From Bilifractor sp002394235 (GTDB lineage Bacteria; Bacillota; Clostridia; Lachnospirales; Lachnospiraceae), in the NCBI RefSeq assembly GCF_052118845.1, contig NZ_JBQKGJ010000007.1, positions 79,496 to 143,495 of the forward strand: a stretch of 64,000 nt of DNA, read 5' to 3'. Below, piece by piece: positions 61,546-64,000 of this stretch. The translations under genes and the position numbers were made by a program. Below the pieces are notes generated by a model, which worked only from the letters and a program-made list of their open reading frames with translations, was not told the origin of the DNA and searched no databases. How positions within the stretch are numbered: position 1 is the first letter of the stretch; every line of letters begins with the position of its first letter.

Positions 61546-62745
61546 CTATAAGTATGAAAATCTATACGCGTCATAACGATAATAGGTCTGAATTTCCTGA
61601 ATCAGACTGCAGATGATACTCACCAGGATCATGCCGGACGATGGAATCAGTGCCAGCGATGCAGGAATGTCATGATTCAGAGATAAAATCAAAGAGACTG
61701 ACATACACCCTGCCTGGAGCAATCCGCTGATCATACTCCATTTCAGGACAATCTTCACCAGATACCGTTTCGTTTTTTCCCCGGCATAGACACCAATGAT
61801 GCTGTCGCCGTTTTGCTGAAGCTGACGCGCGCTTTCCGCCGGATTCAGCATGATGAAAGAAAATGCGACCGACAGGCAGAAAATAATGATTAAATACAGC
61901 GTGGTTCCCGGCAGCTCAGTCATCAGCAAGTTCTGCAATACACCGGCAAACGCATGATCAGACGGTATCACATAGGTCAAAAACAGAATCACGTATCGAA
62001 TAATGACCAGAAAAGAAGACGCAAACATCACGGGCATGATACCTACAGGGTTGCGCTTGTATGCAATATAGTTCTGGTCGGCGTGAATATTGTGAATGGA
62101 TACGCGCTGAAGAGGCACTTTAATAATAGAATTCTCCATAAAGATGGTGACGACGACGATGCCCGCAGTCGTCAGAATCAGTACAGGATATCGGAAAAAA
62201 TGATACATCGTCAGATTGGAAGCCAGTGACGTGATCACATTTAACAAAATAATGGGCATAGATGCACCGATTCCATGCTTCTCATTTGTCTTGCACAAGA
62301 AATATGTGACCATGGCACCGGCTATCATTTCCAGGATCACAAGCAGCCGGACCATAGATGCAGGTCCAGCGTCTTCACGAAACGTCAGATTCAGCGACTG
62401 AATAACAGACATGAAAACCGAGAAGATAACGGCCGTGATCAGCATCCATCGATCCTGCTTCTGCTTGGAAATTTTCGTCCGGCTGTTTATATTTTTCAAA
62501 GAACTAATTATCTGTACCAGCAGAGAAGCGTTGATGAAGGGCATGATGCCCAGCGACATAAGCGTCCGCTGATATCGATCACCGCTGAGCATCGTTGTTA
62601 CAATGGACTGGACATTTCCGGGAGAATCATCAAAAGCGGTCACGACTCCATAAAGAGTAATGCTTCTGCCTGCTAAATATATGAGTAATACCAGAACCGA
62701 AAAAAGGATTCTCTTACACAATTCATGTGTTCTTGTAGTTTCCAT
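61546..62745 (-). CDS. secY2: Accessory Sec channel SecY2
   Basis: This 399-residue membrane protein has about ten predicted helices in the SecY arrangement, including the plug and TM2 region (VTTMLSGDRYQRTLMSLGIM, then PFINASLLVQIISSL). The second half resembles SecY TM6-10 (QRVSIHNIHADQNYIAYKRN, then PVGIMPVMFASSF). It is divergent from housekeeping SecY, and there is no secE/secG or ribosomal-protein neighbour. It forms the dedicated membrane pore for the serine-rich protein encoded 93 bases upstream. Length matches streptococcal SecY2 (~400). Confidence 0.93.
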   Translation of the reverse strand: METTRTHELCKRILFSVLVLLIYLAGRSITLYGVVTAFDDSPGNVQSIVTTMLSGDRYQRTLMSLGIMPFINASLLVQIISSLKNINSRTKISKQKQDRWMLITAVIFSVFMSVIQSLNLTFREDAGPASMVRLLVILEMIAGAMVTYFLCKTNEKHGIGASMPIILLNVITSLASNLTMYHFFRYPVLILTTAGIVVVTIFMENSIIKVPLQRVSIHNIHADQNYIAYKRNPVGIMPVMFASSFLVIIRYVILFLTYVIPSDHAFAGVLQNLLMTELPGTTLYLIIIFCLSVAFSFIMLNPAESARQLQQNGDSIIGVYAGEKTKRYLVKIVLKWSMISGLLQAGCMSVSLILSLNHDIPASLALIPSSGMILVSIICSLIQEIQTYYRYDAYRFSYL

Positions 62746-62838
62746 AAAGCTGTATTTTCTCTCTGTCTATATATCAGGAAGACTAAACGATATGTAATCT
62801 TTCCATAATTGTTGATAGCCTCTCCAAATACCATATTA

Positions 62839-64000
62839 TCAGGGCTTTATAACCTGTAGTGGGATTACTTCATTTAACGTCTCAATCTCCGATGTTGACG
62901 CAGCATCACTTTGCGCGCCGCCTCCGGCAGGTGCTGCAGTTGACGCGGCGCTCATATCGGTTCCGGAAGCTGCAGCATCAGCTGCTGGTGTGTTGCTGGA
63001 TAATGCGCTGAGCGAATCCTCCAGAGAGACACTTAAACTGTTGGATATACTGTTGCTGTTCTCCGTTTCGGATTCCGACGCCGCAGTCGATGCTGAAGCA
63101 GACTTGCTTTCACTTGCCGCAGCACTCGCACTGTCACTGGAACTTGCGCGCTGACTGGCTCTTGCTGATTCATCTGTTGAGGTGGAAGACGATTCACTGA
63201 AAGAAACAGAACCTGACTCATTCGTTAAACCATCTGCAGAAGCAGACACAGCGTCACGGCCTGAAACTGACACACTCTCAGATGTAAACATATTCACTGT
63301 TGCGGCACTCGCCGTCGCTGTACCTGCTGTTATAGCAGTTGTCGCTGCTGCACTTGTCAAAGCCGCACTCGCTGATATCGGAGCCGACTCAGAAATCGAT
63401 ACATAGGCTGATACACTAGTACTATCACTAACGCTTCTGACTGCCGATTCACTTGTGGAAGCGCTCCAGGACGTACTCTCACTCTCAAATGCACTTTCTG
63501 ACTCGTATTCGCTTTCACTCTTAGAGGTACTTTCTGATTCAGATACGCGCTCACTCTCCGATGTGCTTACCGATTCGAAATCACTCTCGGATGTACTTGT
63601 ACTTGATGAGATACTTGCACTGATCGAAGTACTTGTACTACCAGAAGCACTTACACTATCGGAAGTACTTGCACTGGTCAAAGCGCTCAAACTGTCTGAC
63701 ATACTCAGCGAGTTTGAAGTTCTCTGACTCTCACTGTTCGACAAAGAAGCAGACCGGCTGATGCTTTCAGATTGAGTTACAGACGCGCTTTCCCTTGTCG
63801 AAGCACTTACGCTACCGAAAGCACTTGCACTACCGGAAGCACTTGCACTACCAGAAGCACTTACACTATCGGAAGCACTTACACTACCGGAAGCACTTAC
63901 ACTATCGGAAGTACTTGCACTGGTCAAAGCGCTCAAACTGTCTGACATACTCAGCGAGTTTGAAGTTCTCTGACTCTCACTGTTCGACAAAGAAGCAGAC
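62839..64000 (-). CDS. Serine-rich repeat surface protein, C-terminal part (5' end beyond the window)
   Basis: The frame is open at base 64000, so only the last ~386 residues are seen. They are mostly Ser alternating with Ala, Thr, Val, Glu or Asp, as in substrates of the accessory Sec system, where Ser/Thr carry GlcNAc-based glycans. An 82-residue in-frame unit starts to repeat at the window edge. The C-terminus reads ASTSEIETLNEVIPLQVIKP and then TGA, followed at once by TAA. No LPXTG, hydrophobic anchor or basic tail is present, unlike GspB, Fap1 or SraP. Tandem stops argue against a simple frameshift of one base in this frame. Confidence 0.9.
   Translation of the reverse strand, partial: SASLSNSESQRTSNSLSMSDSLSALTSASTSDSVSASGSVSASDSVSASGSASASGSASAFGSVSASTRESASVTQSESISRSASLSNSESQRTSNSLSMSDSLSALTSASTSDSVSASGSTSTSISASISSSTSTSESDFESVSTSESERVSESESTSKSESEYESESAFESESTSWSASTSESAVRSVSDSTSVSAYVSISESAPISASAALTSAAATTAITAGTATASAATVNMFTSESVSVSGRDAVSASADGLTNESGSVSFSESSSTSTDESARASQRASSSDSASAAASESKSASASTAASESETENSNSISNSLSVSLEDSLSALSSNTPAADAAASGTDMSAASTAAPAGGGAQSDAASTSEIETLNEVIPLQVIKP
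63651..64000. repeat. 246-bp direct repeat inside the serine-rich gene
   Basis: 63651-63754 is exactly repeated at 63897-64000, giving a period of 246 bases (82 codons). The second copy is cut by the window edge. Between the exact blocks are 18-bp GAAGCACTTACACTA-like units encoding Ser-Ala-Ser-x steps. Confidence 0.9.

Noticed and set aside
62746..62838. Continuation of the serine-rich protein past its stop as an anchor
   Set aside because: The same frame meets TGA then TAA and later TAG, and none of the short open stretches contains LPXTG or a hydrophobic helix.

Overview
The window looks like a chromosome segment of a Gram-positive, anaerobic Clostridia bacterium, most likely a member of the Lachnospiraceae. 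The reasons are the gene content and order: yicC-remA-gmk-rpoZ-rimO-pgsA; an electron-bifurcating NfnAB pair; DapL-type lysine synthesis; a biotin-dependent sodium-pumping decarboxylase; Rex; an FtsK/SpoIIIE translocase; RqcH; and a secreted protease with SLH-type repeats. AGGAGG-like ribosome binding sites are strong throughout. I see no rRNA, tRNA, CRISPR array, transposase or phage gene. Species cannot be fixed from the sequence alone.

Layout. 1-35.5 kb is mostly minus-strand housekeeping: mutL (cut by the window edge), mutS, miaB, a 5-formyl-THF cyclo-ligase, a short proB, ybeY, phoH, a DUF2284 protein, rlmH, nfnB-nfnA, a zinc-ribbon/TPR membrane protein, ftsK, an uppP-like gene, yebC, nnr, rex, a plus-strand ABC-F gene, icd, dapL, pyrG, purF, a CinA-domain gene, pgsA, rimO, rpoZ, gmk, remA, yicC and a radical-SAM gene. 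35.8-40.3 kb is plus strand: rqcH and a P-type ATPase resembling the CtpE group. 40.6-46.3 kb is a minus-strand Na+-translocating decarboxylase cluster with two different carboxyltransferases (MmdA-like and OadA/PycB-like), a biotin carrier and membrane beta and gamma subunits. A candidate Rex operator lies in its leader. 46.9-55.1 kb holds a papain-like protease with three SLH repeats, a stand-alone FakA-middle-domain-like protein, and a spermidine/putrescine ABC operon (regulator-potA-potB-potC-potD).

55.5-64 kb is the most striking part. It is an accessory Sec (aSec) export locus in the order serine-rich repeat protein, secY2, asp1, asp2, asp3, secA2, all on the minus strand and transcribed toward lower coordinates. 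This machinery is known mainly from streptococci, staphylococci and lactobacilli, where it glycosylates, acetylates and exports one serine-rich adhesin. Here it sits in an apparent Clostridia genome. Its substrate runs off the window edge and ends without an LPXTG motif or membrane anchor, and no gtfA/gtfB pair follows secA2.

A second theme is non-coding repetition. Many intergenic gaps carry short tandem repeats with a different period each time (22, 24, 28, 36 or 38 bp). There are also dispersed hairpin elements: two nearly identical ~95-bp copies at 40.5 and 55.3 kb with a shortened relative at 9.4 kb, and a second hairpin family with 13-bp arms at 49.4 and 55.4 kb. No gene in the window explains them.
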